The notes under the pieces are model-generated. The model worked only from the letters and a program-made list of their open reading frames with translations, was not told where the DNA came from and searched no databases. A stretch of DNA of 64,000 nucleotides from Quercus robur (taxonomy: Eukaryota; Streptophyta; Magnoliopsida; Fagales; Fagaceae). The position numbers and the translations under genes were made by a program. The stretch covers positions 10,944,282-11,008,281 of the forward strand of contig NC_065535.1 in assembly GCF_932294415.1 (NCBI RefSeq), read 5' to 3'. This document shows, one piece after another, positions 11,836 through 23,400 of the stretch (position 1 is the first letter of the stretch; every line of letters starts with the position of its first letter).

Positions 11836-12421
11836 CTACACCATGATCGAACTCTAGCAAGTCTGTGTACTTTACTGACACAAGGTGATAAACTTTGTGG
11901 TTCCAATGGAATTCAATTCAGAAATATGGTTCTTCCATATTAAATCAACATACGGGGATTTTCTAGTTGTTGGGCACTCCAGATCTACTTTGTATAGCAG
12001 CCTTCTTAGGTAGAAAATTGTATTGTGCCTCCAAGAGTATTTATTAGTAGGTTAAGGATTAGCTGAAATCAGTTTTGAGAAAAAATAGCATTCAAGTTTT
12101 CAAATCTCATTTGAGCCTCCAAGAGTATTTATTACTTATTAGTAGGTTAAGGGTTAACTTAAATCAGTTTTGAGGAAAAATAGAATTCAGGTTTTCAAAT
12201 CTAGTTTGAGCGAGGGTCAAGTGAGAGTCTTGCAAAATTTCTGCCTAAATTGAAGTGAATCCAGTTTTCACTCAACCGAACCTTTAGTTCACTAGTATCT
12301 TCAAGGAGCTCCTTACATAGACTTTAACAGTTAACTTATAAACGCACTTATAACTACCCTCTTTGACAAATGATTTGTCACATAGAACTTTCTAACACTA
12401 AATCATAACACAAAGAATAAA

Positions 12422-12625
12422 AAACACACCTTGTCCATAGTTTCAACATTGTTAAAAACTTGAGACACAAATGAATAGTCCTCTTTCTCTCTTCGAGCCT
12501 GCCTCATTTTTGAGGATGCTTCTCAGCTTCGGCACTAATAAACACCTGCAAAGTAATACAATATGAATGTGGTTCATTTAAATTTTGGTATTGAAGCTCA
12601 GTATGTATAACAGACAGTCACATTG
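12422..12625 (-). repeat. Duplicated linker-exon unit inside JRL-A, copy 1
   Basis: 12422-12622 matches 11628-11835 almost base for base (exon, its 3' flank CAAAGTAATACAATATGAATG and beyond). Offset is about 790 bp. The copies carry different lesions (frameshift here, stop codon in the other), so each decayed independently after duplication. Confidence 0.85.
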
Positions 12626-14164
12626 TCCTTGGTTTCAAATTCATTGAAAACTACGTTAGGTGCAAACATACGATCTTTTTCTTTACTGCATGTCTCATGT
12701 TTGAGGATCCTTTCCCAGCTCCGGTTGTGATAAACACCTGTAAGGATGTTCCATTACAATTCAGCCATTGAACCTGTGTTTTTTATTTATTCTAGAAGCT
12801 AAGGTCATTCACCCTTTCATTGGTTTCAATCTCAGTAAAAGGTCGATTTGGTTGGAATGCATAGTCTTCTTTTCGTGCCGCTGTTTGTCGAATATATGAG
12901 GAACCTTTAGCAACTTCAGTAGTAGTATAAACCTGGAAAGATTCATAATCTTTAATTAGTATGGTTCATTCAAATCGATTTATGTCTAAGTTACAATGGA
13001 TTAATAAAAAGAATGTGACCCACCTTATTGTCCACATTTTCAAATAACATATTACCCATTTTTTCTCTGACACCAACCAAGATGTCATAGCCTTTGGACT
13101 TTTCATTGATTCCATTATTATGCTGCAAGAGAGGCTTCAGATACACTCCAATAGAATCAAGGTAAAAACTGCTCCTTCCATGGAACCCCACTACCTTACC
13201 AGTTACCAACAGTCACAGGAAATGTGAATGGGGTTCCTTGTTGGATACCAAAAGGTCCATATCTTTTTCCATTACTTTCTAACACGAGTGACCTGACAAT
13301 GAGATGACCCCATTCAATGATGCTACCAAAGTGGCCACTAATGGAAATCAGATGTTCGTCTGGATGGTCAAGCTTGATCTGCCAAAACAATATGAAAAGA
13401 ACTTTGATTGTCTCACACTCTCAATTTATAAGTTCTGCACACATCATGTACTATCATATATTAAATATAAACAATCTTTCAAAATATGGACACCGAATTT
13501 GAAGAGGTGAACAACATTGTGTGTGAGAAGTAAAGAAAAAAATATGATATTGTAGATCAAATAATAAATAACATTATTAATGTAAATTTGGCGTGAATAT
13601 TAATAACAACTAGTTGCAAACTCACGCGATGTGTGAGAAAATGTAATGGAACATATAAATGTATTTTGTATTCAACAACAATACATATTACATAGTAATA
13701 TATTGTTTTATATAAATGGAAAAGATGTTATTAAGATGATTTTTTTTTTTAAATATACCATAATCAGTTGACTAATTTGAACATATTTAAGAATATTATA
13801 AAAAAAATGTACATTTTCATTCCATGGAATACATGTAAGATGATACATTAAGTTTAAATTATTATACAAGTTTAGAATTGTAACCTTTTTTTTTTCCTTT
13901 CCAAATATAATTATAATGCCTATATTATTGAAACTTGAATTTTAAGGTTACCTTTTGAATATTTATCATTTTTATTGCTTTTTTAGGGCTTATATTTTTA
14001 ATTTTTAATGCTTATTTTGTTTGTATTTTTTAGCCCAAAATTAAAGAGTTCGACTCAAATAGAATAAAATTTCATAATTTTCAACCCAAAAATTAAGAAA
14101 ATAAACGAATTTTTGAGTCAAAAACTGAAATAGACAACCTACAAATAAGAATCAATTTAAGGTC

Positions 14165-14320
14165 TAATTAGTCAAAAATGGATCAAATAGACCAAAGTGG
14201 ACCAAAATATATCAATTGGAGCGAATGGATCTAAATAGACCTAAGTGGACTGAATTGGACCAAATATATCTTAGTGGACCAAATGGACCTAAGTGGACTA
14301 AAATTGACCAAAATGAGCCA
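14165..14320. repeat. Degenerate TGGACC minisatellite in JRL-A intron 2
   Basis: Repeated 9-13-bp words of the type GGACCAAA / GGACCTAAGT / GGACTGAAT run through this part of the intron between exons 2 and 3. Non-coding. Confidence 0.7.
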
Positions 14321-15201
14321 AAATGCGATGTTGATGACTTGATGTGACTCAAAAGAAGCGTAGTAATAATAAATGTTATGTTTTAAACTTTTAATTTTTA
14401 AATATTATATTGATGAAAATATCTAATTAATGGTCAAATATTCAAAATATTAAACCAATAAAAATTTATAAAATTGTGTATCATCACAAAAAATTTCACC
14501 ATGTGTATGCTCTATGATAATTGCTCTTGTCATTAGGTTTAACACTAATTGATTCCATTAATATATAGTTGAGATTAGATCATAAATTATTTATATATTT
14601 GAAAACAAAACATTCTATTTTAGTCGAGTGATAAGGTTGACCTTATCTGTTTTGGTACCACCACTCCCACCATGCTTCTCCGACAACACTGAGCAACCCC
14701 TGGTGTCATACTCAATCTGGATGGAATCGATTGCAGCTCCATGGCTGATTATCAGTTGCCTTATAGTGCAGTAAACTCCATCATCCCAGCGCCCACCACA
14801 TTGGCCTCCCCATGGTCCAACTGAAATGTGGCTTTTCTCATATCCATCACAATTCTGCAGCACCACAATATTCAGTTTGCAATCATTTTTAGCCAAAAAA
14901 AGATATGCATGAAAGGAATTAAAACCAAGAAGAACACATGCATGCATAAAAATGTTAGTGTAACTAACAAATTACTTAGAAGATTAGCTTTTTTGGTTCT
15001 CAAAAGTAAGAAAAAAAAATTGTGAGTGCCAAAGAATGCTTCTTTCAGAACTAAATGAAAGGTAGCTGGAAAAGTAAGTAAAGCAAGATCAATCAACTTA
15101 CCATTATTGTTTTCCAAGAATGAGAAGAGACAACAGAGAATGGAAGTGACAAGAATGTGGAACTTGTATTAATTGCAAGCGAAACAGATGGAGAGGAAGA
15201 T

Positions 15202-15208
15202 CTTTATA
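15202..15208 (-). promoter_or_regulatory. TATA box of JRL-A
   Basis: TATAAAG on the minus strand about 100 bp upstream of the ATG, at the position of TATAAATA in JRL-B and JRL-C, inside a conserved CTCTATAAA context. Confidence 0.6.
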
Positions 15209-15416
15209 GAGGAAATTGGTTATTTAAATATTATGTAGTGGAAGGAGCTAGCTTATTCCATTTTCCATTATTGAGATGAAAAGAGAGAACCCAATCTATC
15301 AAGAATCATCACAGAAAGTATATGACTTTAATTTCCAGAAAATGTTCCATGCATTTATGGTCCAAACGGCACCACCTATATGTGTGTATATATATATATA
15401 TATGTTTTTCCGTAGA

Positions 15417-16153
15417 CAGGGCCGGCTCAAGGCCTAGGCAAGTTAGGCCTAGGCCTAAGGCCCCACTAAAAAATAAAATTTTTCTTGGGAAAAAAGACCC
15501 CATTTTTTATAATTAAAGGTCCAAATTTTTATAAAATTATATATATTTTCTAAAGGTTGTACATTTTTTTTATTAGTGATGTATAAATTTTACTATTAGC
15601 TTACAAATTGTCATGTTATTAATCCCAAAAAATGTGATATAAACATTCATTAAGGCTCTCAAAGTACGAGACAACTTTAACTCAATTGAAACCCTAAAAT
15701 ATTTCAAAAAGATGTTGCAAATGTGTTAAATCATCAATTATAGATTAATCTCCCCTAATAGTTTGAGACTTTGATTTTTGTAAACTAATATCCTACAAAA
15801 CCATACACCAAATAATATCTCTCTCTCTTTTTCTCTCTTAAAATCAAAATATAAAATTAAAAATTAAATTACAACTTTATTTAACTATGCATCGTCTTAT
15901 ATCCAAAATAAAGTATCTTTTCCAATTGCAATATATTTTTATTTCTTTTTATTAATATTTATAATTCTACTATGATATTCAATTCTCTATATGAAATTAA
16001 CATTAGTCTAGTTGGTATTATTTATGTATTTAATGTATCAAATTAACCTTAATTTGATTAGTATTAAATAATTTTGTTTAATTAATATTTATCTATTAAA
16101 GGCCCCGCAAAAATTTTTCGCCTTCGACCCCAAATTATGTTGAGCCGCCCCTG
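15417..16153. mobile_element. hAT-type non-autonomous element (737 bp) with 8-bp target duplication
   Basis: Terminal inverted repeats CAGGGCCGGCTCAA (left) and TTGAGCCGCCCCTG (right, complement CAGGGGCGGCTCAA). Flanking 8-bp duplication TCCGTAGA (15409-15416) / TCCATAGA (16154-16161) with one mismatch. CAGGG termini and an 8-bp duplication are hallmarks of the hAT superfamily. The interior is AT-rich without coding capacity. Confidence 0.85.
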
Positions 16154-16161
16154 TCCATAGA

Positions 16162-17800
16162 TCAAATTGTTTCATCTTGGCAGAAAAGAATTCCTACTTT
16201 CACTTACTGATACCTTTTGCCTCTGTATTTTATCTCCAGACAGAATCCGAATTCTTGTCGAGTGTTAGCAACTTAGAACATTAATTTGGTTCAGTAAATA
16301 TAATAATACTTTATACTGACTGACCGAACTAATCAACCTAAACCGACCTCGATCACAGGCACCCTGAACCTGAATATGTCCCCTAAAAATTTTGTCTACC
16401 AAGCCAAGCGCCAACATGCTCCTGCACGCGTCAGCCACAAGCCTTCCGCCAAGTGTCACCACATGGTTCTAACACGTCAATCTTGCTGTGCCATAAGAGA
16501 CCCTAGCCAATGCCATGTCAACACATTATGCCACATCACTAATCAAGTAAGTTTGGGATGCGTCAACAAAGAAAATGCTAAAATTACAAATAATCACACA
16601 ATTTTTGCCACAACTTATCACGTGGCGAGTTTGATAATCGATTGATTTTGACCATGGACTTTGATCCTAAATTGGCTTTGACCAAATATTTCATAATTAT
16701 TTTTTGTGTTGATTTCAAATTTTCGAATGTTTTTTTAGTTACCTTTAAATTTATAAAATTTAATCTGAATTATTACATGAATCCTTTTCAAATTGATAGA
16801 ATCAAGTTCCTCTTTGGTAAGAGTTAATTTGTTGTCAATCTCATAGAATCAACGGGTCTTATTTCATCAAATTGATTAGATGCCATCAAAGATATGTTAT
16901 TTTGTTCAGATCTTAATGTGGGTCAACTTAGGTTCATCCTTATCCTAACAAAGCCATTAATTGATCCTTATATGGGGTAATATATGGCCCAAGTACAGCC
17001 AAACCCAAACCACCGAACATATCGATGACTCAGGATCGTACTGCTTGACCCTAGTCCAAATAAACCCGTTAGCACTGAGTGCTAATCAACCATAGTCACG
17101 TCTTCTTAGTTCTGACAAATAAAGGAGGAGGAGCAGTATTAGATTTTTTTTTTTTTTTTTTTTTTAAATAATCTGACAATGTCACTCGGTTATAAGGTAA
17201 AATTGAAGCAACATTAAAATTTGTATATGTTCAAGTGTAAGTTATCATTGAAGCAACATATAAAACTTTTATATGGGTCGATAGCTCATGGGCCCTGACT
17301 GATGGTCGTTCCTATGCCCAGTCAACCTATTATCATTGATGCTTCTTTTATTTATTTATTTGATACAATGCTTCTTTTATTATATATATATATATATATA
17401 TATATATTGAACACTTCTTTTGTTTTATATTTATAATTACCTATCACTACAAAACCATATTAACAAATGTGGGAAAAAATAAAAACGGCGTCTTTAATTT
17501 ATCGTTAAAAGAAAAAGAGTACGCAAGCCAACAATGCTACTGCAATGCAATCGCACGGACTAGAAATATAAATTCACAGTAAAACGTGGATGGGCATACA
17601 TGGGCCAAGAATGAATTGAGAATGGCCCGCCTTTGAAATTCTGAAGCGCTGGTCCATCTTTGAAGCTCGCCTTCACTTTTTATTTTGAATTCTCAACTGC
17701 TAGCCCATCTTTGACACACGCCTATTTTTCTATATCTTCAATTATCAGGAAAACGTTTGTTTCAATGGTAAAGGAAATCAGGAAAACGTTTTACACTCTT
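16162..17800. other. Intergenic, JRL-A upstream DNA
   Basis: No convincing gene. A moderately GC-rich stretch at 16320-16620 has an open frame (16376-16645) without recognisable domain. It may be old retroelement DNA, since several motifs (TGCCACATCA, CACGTGGCG) look like eroded repeats. A (TA)n microsatellite lies at 17379-17407 and poly(T) at 17146-17165. Confidence 0.5.
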
Positions 17801-17802
17801 GA

Positions 17803-17938
17803 GGGTGCTTGGGTGTGCATGAAAATTCGGTCAAACTGAAAATGAATTTCAGTTGGCCGTAAAATAGAGAGCCTCACGCATGAAAACCAATTACACTTTT
17901 ATTTTACCTTCAAATGATTTCTGGACTCACAAACACCT

Positions 17939-17980
<42 letters not shown>

Positions 17981-18672
17981 CAAGATGAGAGAGTACAGAG
18001 AGTGATCTAGAAACACAAACAAGCACAATCCACCTGAAGCACATCCTCGCCGGGCTCACACCCAGAGAAAGAAGACCCATCCCTCAAATCGAGCAAGGAA
18101 AGGGTACTCCGTCGACCCATCCCTCATCCTCACCGACCCATTCCACTCAGGTGACTCATCCCACTCCGGTGACCCATCCCACATCGTCACTGACCCAGTG
18201 AACAACCCACCCCTGAGCCAATCGGACAGCCATGAGCAACCCACTCCTAGATCGAACCACCCAGTGAGTGACTCACTCCTAGATCGAGCCGCCACCTTTA
18301 GATCGACCCACCGTGTCCATGTTGCCACTACCGTCGCCACCACCAAGTCACCCATGAACCATTCTCTCTCTCTCTATCACTTAAGTCCCTCTCTCACGAT
18401 TGGTCTTGGGATTTTGATTTTTTTGTTTTGTTTTTTTTTTTGTTTGATTGTTTATATATTTTGATTCCCTGTAATAATATATGTTTGGATCCTAAGGAAA
18501 TGTGAGAAACATGATAAAAATGGGTTTTTTAGAGCATTTTCAGGAACACAAGTAAACACTAGAAAATATTTTTCAAAGCATTTTTTGGAATGCAACCAAA
18601 CACTTGAAAATATTTTCCCCTACATTCATTTTACACTCAGAATTCGATTTACATCGAACCAAATGCAGCCTT
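17803..18672. mobile_element. Probable MITE with purine-rich and CCCATCC-rich interior
   Basis: Ends AGGGTGCTTGGGTG (left) and ACCAAATGCAGCCT (right) are imperfect inverted repeats of the GGCTGC.TTTGGT type common in plant MITEs. Inside are a (GA)n microsatellite (17941-17975) and a repeated GACCCATCCC / GTGACTCATCC minisatellite (18076-18200). I found no clean target duplication, so ends are approximate. Confidence 0.4.
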
Positions 18673-19124
18673 AATTTTTTTTGGTTGATGGAATTCATCA
18701 TCTTGAAGATGGTATATGGTGTAACGGAAGCATGGGTCCATTCTATGTAAGAGAGTGGTTACATATATTTAAGGAAAATTACACTGAGCTCCATTTATTT
18801 GTTATTATACTCAACCCCCATTTAACTTGGAATAAGAGTCTAAGACACTCACCTTTCATAAAATACAAATTATTTAATATTTACATAGACTAAACATATT
18901 TTTTTTTTTAAAACGTTTTTAAAAAAAAAATCTCGAATTCAAATTTCCTATTATGAGTGTAAATGATACTTTAAGTGGGGGAGTAAAATAGGAATTCAAG
19001 AATTTTGAAAGTATTTTTTTCAGTCATTTAAAGAGGTTTGTATATATAGTTTACATTTTATGGAAGGTAAGTGTCTTATTTCAAACTAAAAGAAGTGAGC
19101 CTGATAACTAAAAACCTCATATCC
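18673..19124. other. Intergenic, nothing recognised
   Basis: AT-rich; A and T tracts near 18900-18930. No gene or repeat identified. Confidence 0.5.
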
Positions 19125-19572
19125 TGTTTGGTTAGGATGTTTGAACAACAATTTTCAATGTTTAAACATTGAAAATTGTAGGCCCTAGAAAAAACAAAGC
19201 GTTTAGTAAGGGTGTTTTATGAAAGAGTGTTTGAATTATGTTGCTCATTTTAGGTTATTTAAATATTGAAAATAGAAAACTCATCTTACCAGTTTTTAAT
19301 TTTTAAATAATATTGCTCAATGATATTTTTGTAAATATTTTAAAAATTGTAGGTCCCACTGATTAGATTATATGTTATCACTTAAAAAAAAAAATACACA
19401 TACCAAATACATAATTATGTCTTTCACTTTTGAAAAAACGTAATTAAAAATATAATATTAAACACATTTTTTGCACTATGAATATTTCAAATACGTGTTT
19501 TCATAACAATTTTTAAATCATACTTTTGAGTTTTTACATCATTTTGAATAACAATACTCAAACAACTAACCA
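19125..19572. mobile_element. MITE with TTGGTTAG...GTTTGA inverted ends
   Basis: Left end TGTTTGGTTAGGATGTTTGA matches the complement of the right end (TTGGTTAGTTGTTTGAGTAT) at 13 of the first 17 positions. The interior has a further short palindrome TTTCAATGTTTAAACATTGAAA (split at 19155-19176). No coding capacity. Confidence 0.6.
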
Positions 19573-19594
19573 AGAAAAAAAATAAATAAATAGG

Positions 19595-19910
19595 GCATCC
19601 AAATTGAAAAGAAGGCGGTATAATTCCACGTGATCCAAAGGTGTGATATTTGAGAATTGGCTTCCCAACTCCCAAGGTGTTGCTGCCTTGATGCAGTGAT
19701 AACGTACGCCTGAGACTGAGACCCGTAGAAGTGTGGAACGGCTCGCACCACCGACGTAAACGGAACGGAGATCTAGTGAGAGTGTGGGACTGGGACCAAA
19801 TTAATAAATAGGATTAGGACCTAGGAGACTTAAAAATGTAACGGGAAACAAACGCCGAAGGAACCTGTGTCCCATTGCTTTCTATTTACTCACCTCTAAA
19901 CTATAACAAG
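19595..19910. promoter_or_regulatory. Conserved upstream block, copy A
   Basis: This roughly 300-bp block recurs at 27710-27990 and 37248-37555, upstream of JRL-B and JRL-C. Shared landmarks in order: TCCACGTGAT (G-box core), GTGATATTTGAGAATTGGC, GACGTAAACGGAACGGA, AACGGGAAACAAACG and TCCCATTGCT. Reading frames are not preserved between copies, so it behaves as non-coding: a distal regulatory element or an exon of a non-coding RNA. Confidence 0.55.
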
Positions 19911-20751
19911 TATTTGACTATTTGTATTTGAACCTTTTATATGGGAAAGGAAAGAAAAAGAAAAAAGGTAAATTATGCATAAACCAAAACAAAGTAGCTG
20001 ATGATTGGGCTTAGAACGATAAATTAAACATTGACATTAAAACTTCGAAGTTAACTTCAAGATTCTTTTTTAAAAGATCAAGTTGCATATTTTTGATCAT
20101 TAACCTTTGATTTCAAAATCATCCTTATACTAAAAATAGTTTCAAAACTTCGCACAATATGATAGATGGAAAAAACTAGCGTAACAAACAAAATCTTTAA
20201 GCTCAATGTCACTTTAATGACACAAAGCTTATGACAATGTGGCATGAAGTTATATCAACATTTTTTTCATCCATTATATCACTAGATGACAATTAGGGTC
20301 TTTTTAAAGCAATTTTGAAAGTATAGAGATTAAAGTTGATGATGTCATTAATCAGGGTTGAATTCGATCTACGAACACTTGCAAGAAATATAAAGGCTCG
20401 CAGAAGGACTAATTTGGAAGATTCTCTGATGCTTAAGTTAGTGACAAATTAAAGGAAAATTACTCAAGAAAAATGAGAATGTGTACGTACCTTTTAGGGT
20501 TAGTGATACTATTATTTATATTGTAGCTTAAGAAGGGATTATCTCAAACATTTTTAGATTTTCAGCTGTACTCAAACCCAATATAAGAAGGAGTTTGCAT
20601 CAAAATGACATGGATGAATTGCATTGGAAGAATTAAACAGATGAGCGGTTTAACTAAGATTTTTCACAATCATTATATGCTTTATTTACTAAGGTTATCT
20701 TAAATATGGTAATCATAAACAATAAATTTAATGACACAAAAGATTCACAAC

Positions 20752-20782
<31 letters not shown>

Positions 20783-21160
20783 TTATTCAAGTTTTACGTT
20801 GTGATTAGTATACACTAAAAATAGTGTCAAATTAAATGTGACTCATCTAAAAGTGAGGAAAGTATCTTATATGTCTTATACACTTGGTTCATATATAAAA
20901 GATTTTCTTCTAAAAGTGATATTACAACATAACTTGCCACCTTACTAAATTATGAAAAATGTTATAAAATTTTCTACATATATAACCAAAGACAATAAAA
21001 ATAAAAGGCATATAAAATCCGGAGTAGTAAATTTATTCATTACACGTTCCAATACTTGAGTCAGTTACATAGTAAGTCTTTTCATTTTTACACTTTCAGA
21101 ATATTATTTTGGGCCAATCACTTGGCTTCTAGTGCATACTCCATAGTCCATACACACACA
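19911..21160. other. Intergenic between JRL-A upstream region and JRL-B 3' end
   Basis: No gene. From about 20565 the sequence (CTGTACTCAAACCCAA, ATGACATGGATGAATT) matches 30683 onward, marking the left edge of the B/C duplicated blocks. Poly(T) at 20752-20778. Sequence right of about 21040 is the probable JRL-B 3' UTR. Confidence 0.6.
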
Positions 21161-23365
21161 TTACTGGTAAAAATTGAATTGGTACTGTGGTGGGCACCCT
21201 TTGGGCTCCCTGCTAACTCGATCATTCAACAAGGGTTGTATATGGACTCCAATGGCATATAGGTAAGAGGCAGCTCTTCCATGGAAACCGATTATCTTTC
21301 CTTCATTCTTTGTGGAAGTGAAATATGTGCCACGCTCCTCCCCGTATGGTCCATACCTCCTCCTATTTGTATAGAATGTGAGAGACTTGATAACTTTCCT
21401 ACATTCATCTTCAGCAACCGAGCCGTAATAGCCACTTACGCTCGTAAGGAATTCGTGAGGGTACTCAAACTGGATCTATTTTTTATTCATAAAGAGAAAA
21501 TTATATACAGCAACAGCAAACAAAATTTTCATTGACTATTTTTACAACTGTTAATGTGATCTGTTGTAAATTGCGATTGGTATATATTAAAAAAATGTGG
21601 CAACAATGAACCTATCACCTATGTGTTAGTCCAACCACAACTTACCCCATTCACAATTTGTGAAAAATGTTAGCGTGGCAGAACTTGCTCTTAGTGTAAA
21701 GGATTAGGAAGAAGTGACATAATACCTGATAGGGGGTGCCCTCATTGCCACATCCATGTTTAACTGACCAAATGGATTGGCCATTGCAATCATACTCTAT
21801 CTGTATAGAATAAATGGCTTCACCCTTGGTAAGGAATATCTTCTTGATCCCAGTGAAAACCTTGTCATCCCATGGCTGACCACCATCCCCACCCCATGGC
21901 CCTAGTCCACATGGAGCTGGTTCTTTCACCATTCCAGCTGGGAGACCCACTGGTCCATATGGAGCTGGTTTTTTCACCATTCCAACCCCTTGTCCACATG
22001 GACCTGGTCCTTGCATTGGCCCAGAAACAACCTGCTATAAGATAAAGATTTTAGATGACTAACATAGTAACATGTTAATGGACTAAAATGAGATTATCAT
22101 CAGATTAGGACATTTCAATGCTCAAATTTTATTTTGTTTGAGTTTCAAAGAACTAGTTACGTACCTCGGGAATTCTCATGCCACCCATGTTGAATGTGTC
22201 AATAGGAGGACGAGGTAGTGCCGGTTTTCCTTCCATAACATAGACTCCAATGCTGTGAATAAACCATCCTTGTCTCCCATGGAATCCTACAATAATCCCA
22301 TCGTTTGAGCCAGAGGAGAAAGGGATCCCTTGTTCATCTCCAAAAGGTCCATACTTCTTCATGTTTGTGTGAAATGTGATGGATTTGATTATTGTAGGTC
22401 CCCTTAAGATTAATGATCCATAATATCCACTTATGTGTGTCAAGAACTCATTTGGATATTCAAATCTTATCTGATCCACAACAAACCACCATAATTTGTA
22501 TGAGACCAAATTATGTACATGTTTCATTAGGCTCAAGATATTAAAACAAAATATATTGTAAGAAACAGTATAAAAAATGGAAATTAAAAAAAAAATCATA
22601 AATAAATATACCTATAGATATATTACAAATTTCAAATTTGAACTAAAAACTCAAGACTAAAACAACGGTTATATATTATTACAAATTTAAAATTTGAACT
22701 GAAAACTCAAGACTAAAACAACGGTTATATATGTTATGTTATTTCTTTTATTATATTTCGATTTAATAGCATGCTTAGATTAACTTGATATAATTTTATA
22801 AGATGTTATAAAAATTCAACTAATAAAAAATTAGTTAAATTTGGTAAATATTTATCTTCAAATTTTAGCTGTGTTTTTAAGGAATATAACAGGTGAATGA
22901 AGGAGATAATGTTTGATAAATTTTTTCCTGCACTTATTTAGCTACTACAAAAAAGAAAAAAGGCATTTATTGTCTCATGTTATTAGAAGCAATTTAAAAA
23001 AAAAAATTAAATCCAATATATAGACTGATCTAATTATCAAAAGTATAGAAAATTATAAATACATGAAAATGTTGATGTTTAATATAAATAATAAAAAATG
23101 GAACTAAAAATATTAATTTTAATAATTTCATTGCTAAATATAATATTATAACGTTTGACCAAAATAAACAATTAATTATACTATTTATAAAAGTATTGAA
23201 TTTTAGTTAAGTTAAAATATTTTCGTATAAGTATAATACAAGAAACCTTTAATATATACGATTTATTTTCAGCTAGAGTATTTTTGTCTATTTTGTATTA
23301 AAAAAAATACATATGTATATGCAATATATAGTATAGTATGCATACTTTACTAACCATGCAGCCCA

Positions 23366-23400
<35 letters not shown>

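Larger units (their letters stand above)
9321..15104 (-). pseudogene. JRL-A: three-domain jacalin-related lectin pseudogene
   Basis: Twelve exons are recognisable on the minus strand: 15104-15102 (ATG only), 14854-14642, 13378-13024, 12932-12813, 12737-12622, 12545-12430, 11757-11635, 11093-10986, 10900-10664, 10544-10240, 9999-9748 and 9626-9321. They would encode three jacalin domains (exons 2-3, 9-10, 11-12) separated by five short linker exons of the GYSNMR..ED.M type. Splice signals survive, but the frame is broken by: a shift in domain 1 near 13200-13215 (exon length 355); shifts in exons 5 and 6 (116 bp each); an in-frame TGA in exon 7; a one-base deletion in exon 10 near 10304 (305 bp against 306 in JRL-B); and a TGA replacing the Gly codon of IGVH at 9399-9401. 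Shares promoter and exon layout with JRL-B and C. A few linker exons could be skipped in frame, but the core-domain lesions argue against a functional lectin. Confidence 0.85.

Noticed and set aside
16376-16645. 89-codon plus-strand frame with many Cys and His residues
   Set aside because: No regular zinc-binding spacing and no homologous family recognised; likely eroded repeat.
18056-18464. Open frames on both strands
   Set aside because: Generated by the GACCCATCCC minisatellite inside a probable MITE.
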